DNA of 7,475 bases from an uncultured Lewinella sp. (GTDB lineage Bacteria > Bacteroidota > Bacteroidia > Chitinophagales > Saprospiraceae), in the NCBI GenBank assembly GCA_938021455.1, contig CALIGP010000146.1:1-7475 (forward strand), given 5' to 3'. A program made the position numbers and the translations under genes. Within the stretch, counting starts at the first letter, position 1. Each line of letters starts with the position of its first letter. The notes beneath the pieces are model-generated. The model was not told the DNA's origin. It saw nothing but the letters and a program-made list of their open reading frames with translations, and did not search any database. Below, piece by piece: positions 5,547 to 7,475 of this stretch.

Positions 5547-7475
5547 ATGCCTTTTCATACCTTGAAGCTCACTGCTCTGATCTTTGGTCTTTTTTTCGCT
5601 TTCTCTCCACTCTCCGCCCAATCTGACGGTGGAGATTGGCTCTACGATCTCGAATACACCGCCGAGGGTCTCACCTTCCCCGCCGCCGCCGAGGGCGTCG
5701 AAATCAATGGTGAGGCCATCGAGTTAACCGTTGCTGGCGGAAAGAAAGTCGTCGTCATTGAGCCGGGTCTGAAGCTGATCAAAGCCAACGGACGCACGGC
5801 ATTGTATCACATCAAAGATGCTGCTGGTGCGACGCCCAATCACCTGCGGCGAATCCCGCTCTGGCTGTCTATCCTACCGCCATTAATCGCCATCGGGCTC
5901 GCACTGATCTTTAAAGAAGTACTCATTTCCCTGTTTGCGGGTGTCTGGGTTGGGGCCTTTCTGGCGGGTGGTTTACGGTTCGAGGGCTTTCTGGGCATCA
6001 TCAAATCTTTGCTGGCAACGGCGGACCATTACATCCTGGATGCGCTCAACGACGGGGGCCACCTCTCCGTCATTCTTTTCAGTTTATTGATCGGGGGCAT
6101 GGTGGCCATCATCAGTCGTAACGGCGGTATGGCCGGGGTGGTACATCGGATGACAAAATATGCGACCACGCCCAAAAGCGCTCAAGTCATCACCTGGGCC
6201 CTCGGGGTCGCCATCTTTTTCGACGACTACGCCAACACGCTCATCGTGGGTAATACGATGCGGTCGGTTACGGACCGCTTCCGGATCAGCCGCGAAAAAC
6301 TGGCCTATATCGTTGACTCCACGGCAGCGCCGGTAGCCAGTATTGCCTTCATTACCACCTGGATTGGCGCAGAGTTGGGTTACATCGGCGATGCCGCCGA
6401 GGGCACCGCCGCCCTGGCCAACCTGACGCCCTACGCCATCTTCCTCGAAAGCCTCAAGTACAGCTTCTACCCCATCCTCACCCTGGCCTTCATCCTGATG
6501 CTCGTGCTGACGCAGCGCGACTACGGCCCCATGCTCAAAGCCGAAAAAAGAGCCCGCGAGACCGGCCTCGTCAAAGCGGCTGACGAAGGCGCCGACGAGG
6601 TCGGCGAAACCGAAGACCTCACGCCCGTTAAAGGCGCGCCGCTGCGCGCCCGCAATGCCATCATTCCCGTAGTAACGGTTATCATCATGACCATCGTTGG
6701 ACTACTGGACACTGGCCTGGCGTCTATGTATGACGGGCTGGCCAACCCTCCCGGCAGCGATGGCTGGGGCGCTACCTGGTCTGCTATGGACGGCAGTTTT
6801 TTCACCAAGCTGGGCAATGTGATTGGCTCGGCGGATAGCTACGTCGCGCTGCTGTGGGCAAGCATCAGCGGGGTCGTTATGGCTATCATCCTCAGCGTTA
6901 GTCAAGGTATCATGAATATGGAGCAAACGATGGGCAGTCTTACCTCTGGTTTCAAGGCCATGTTCTCGGCCATCATGATTCTCACTCTTGCCTGGGCACT
7001 GGCCATCACGACGGAGGAACTGCATACAGCGACCTTCCTGGTTGATCTCCTGGGCGACAGCCTCAACCCCTATTTTCTTCCACCGATCATCTTCGTGCTT
7101 TCCGCCCTCATCAGCTTCAGCACGGGCTCCAGTTGGAGCACAATGGCCATCCTCTACCCCATCGCTATCCCACTGACGGCGGCGGTAGCCGCCGGGGCAG
7201 GCTGGGATATCGACGCAACCCAGGGCTTGCTCTACAACGTGATCTCTATCGTGCTGGCAGCCTCCGTCCTTGGGGATCATTGTTCGCCGATTTCAGACAC
7301 GACAATTCTCTCGAGCCTGGCTTCCGACTGTAACCACATCGATCACGTAAGTACACAGTTGCCCTATGCACTTACCGTCGGAGTAGTAGCGCTGGTCCTC
7401 GGCTTCCTGGCCTCCATGCTGGGCGGTGGCTGGGCTCTCTGTATGCTGCTGATGCTGGTGGGTATGGCCGCACTG
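5547..7475 (+). CDS. NhaC-family Na+/H+ antiporter with signal peptide and extracytoplasmic N-terminal domain (3' end outside the window)
   Basis: An inner-membrane antiporter that exchanges Na+ for H+ in pH and sodium homeostasis. The frame stays open to the right edge, giving 643 residues. Family signatures include FFDDYANTLIVGNTMR (224-239), DSTAAPVASIAFITTW (257-272), STGSSWSTM (525-533) and GDHCSPISDTTILSS (576-590), then DHVSTQLPYAL. About eleven or twelve hydrophobic segments can be picked out between residue 104 and the edge. A polar, acidic loop (about 325-368) divides the membrane core. Unusually for an antiporter, residues 1-24 form a cleavable-type signal peptide (SPLSA|Q), followed by about 75 soluble, strand-rich residues (EINGEAIELTVAGGKKVVVI region) before the first core segment. 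The ATG at 5547 is the first possible start after the in-frame TAA at 5502. The final residues are still hydrophobic, so probably only a short tail is missing. The transported ion is inferred from family; dicarboxylate or amine exchange (MleN-like) is an alternative. Confidence 0.92.
   Translation, partial: MPFHTLKLTALIFGLFFAFSPLSAQSDGGDWLYDLEYTAEGLTFPAAAEGVEINGEAIELTVAGGKKVVVIEPGLKLIKANGRTALYHIKDAAGATPNHLRRIPLWLSILPPLIAIGLALIFKEVLISLFAGVWVGAFLAGGLRFEGFLGIIKSLLATADHYILDALNDGGHLSVILFSLLIGGMVAIISRNGGMAGVVHRMTKYATTPKSAQVITWALGVAIFFDDYANTLIVGNTMRSVTDRFRISREKLAYIVDSTAAPVASIAFITTWIGAELGYIGDAAEGTAALANLTPYAIFLESLKYSFYPILTLAFILMLVLTQRDYGPMLKAEKRARETGLVKAADEGADEVGETEDLTPVKGAPLRARNAIIPVVTVIIMTIVGLLDTGLASMYDGLANPPGSDGWGATWSAMDGSFFTKLGNVIGSADSYVALLWASISGVVMAIILSVSQGIMNMEQTMGSLTSGFKAMFSAIMILTLAWALAITTEELHTATFLVDLLGDSLNPYFLPPIIFVLSALISFSTGSSWSTMAILYPIAIPLTAAVAAGAGWDIDATQGLLYNVISIVLAASVLGDHCSPISDTTILSSLASDCNHIDHVSTQLPYALTVGVVALVLGFLASMLGGGWALCMLLMLVGMAAL

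Noticed and set aside
5352..5621. Minus-strand open frame of 89 codons across the palindromic element
   Set aside because: It is made of the inverted repeats plus the antisense of the antiporter signal peptide, and shows no protein-like features.
6702..7280. Minus-strand open frame of 192 codons opposite the antiporter
   Set aside because: The plus strand here encodes conserved NhaC motifs. The antisense translation is His/Gly/Arg-rich and low in complexity, as expected for a shadow of a GC-rich membrane-protein gene.

Overview
The window looks like a chromosomal segment from a member of the Bacteroidota, most likely the Saprospiria (Lewinella-like). This is inferred from three things: a secreted protein ending in a type IX secretion (T9SS) type A sorting domain, signal peptides cleaved just before Gln (A|Q), and start codons without a convincing Shine-Dalgarno sequence. 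No rRNA, tRNA, CRISPR array or transposase was seen, and the species cannot be fixed from the sequence alone.

Layout. The left half is transcribed leftwards: a 764-residue secreted FG-GAP/VCBS-repeat protein (868-3162) followed by murQ, the N-acetylmuramic acid 6-phosphate etherase (7-804). Between them sits an inverted pair of REP-like palindromes (808-879), and this repeat supplies the last codons and stop of the secreted protein. A 371-bp divergent intergenic region (3163-3533) with several inverted repeats separates these from the right half, which is transcribed rightwards. That half holds a 586-residue lipoprotein with TPR-like helices and a peptidase S41 domain (3534-5294), then a 252-bp gap with a nested palindromic element (5329-5475), then a large NhaC-family Na+/H+ antiporter (5547 to the right edge, 643 residues visible and no stop reached). 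The antiporter has an N-terminal signal peptide and a small extracytoplasmic domain ahead of its membrane core.

Function. The four genes do not form one recognisable pathway. MurQ recycles cell-wall MurNAc-6-phosphate in the cytoplasm, the FG-GAP protein should be exported and anchored or released by T9SS, the S41 protein should be a membrane-anchored periplasmic or surface protease, and the antiporter handles Na+/H+ exchange. No defence, biosynthetic or mobile-element system was found. The most unusual content is in the repeats: (i) a 104-bp structured GC-rich segment that appears to have been inserted, with a 9-bp direct repeat, into the loop of an older hairpin; (ii) the REP pair overlapping a stop codon; (iii) five exact-period heptamers (GTAGNNN) inside the T9SS sorting-domain coding sequence; and (iv) adjacent G8 and T7 tracts in a signal-peptide coding region.
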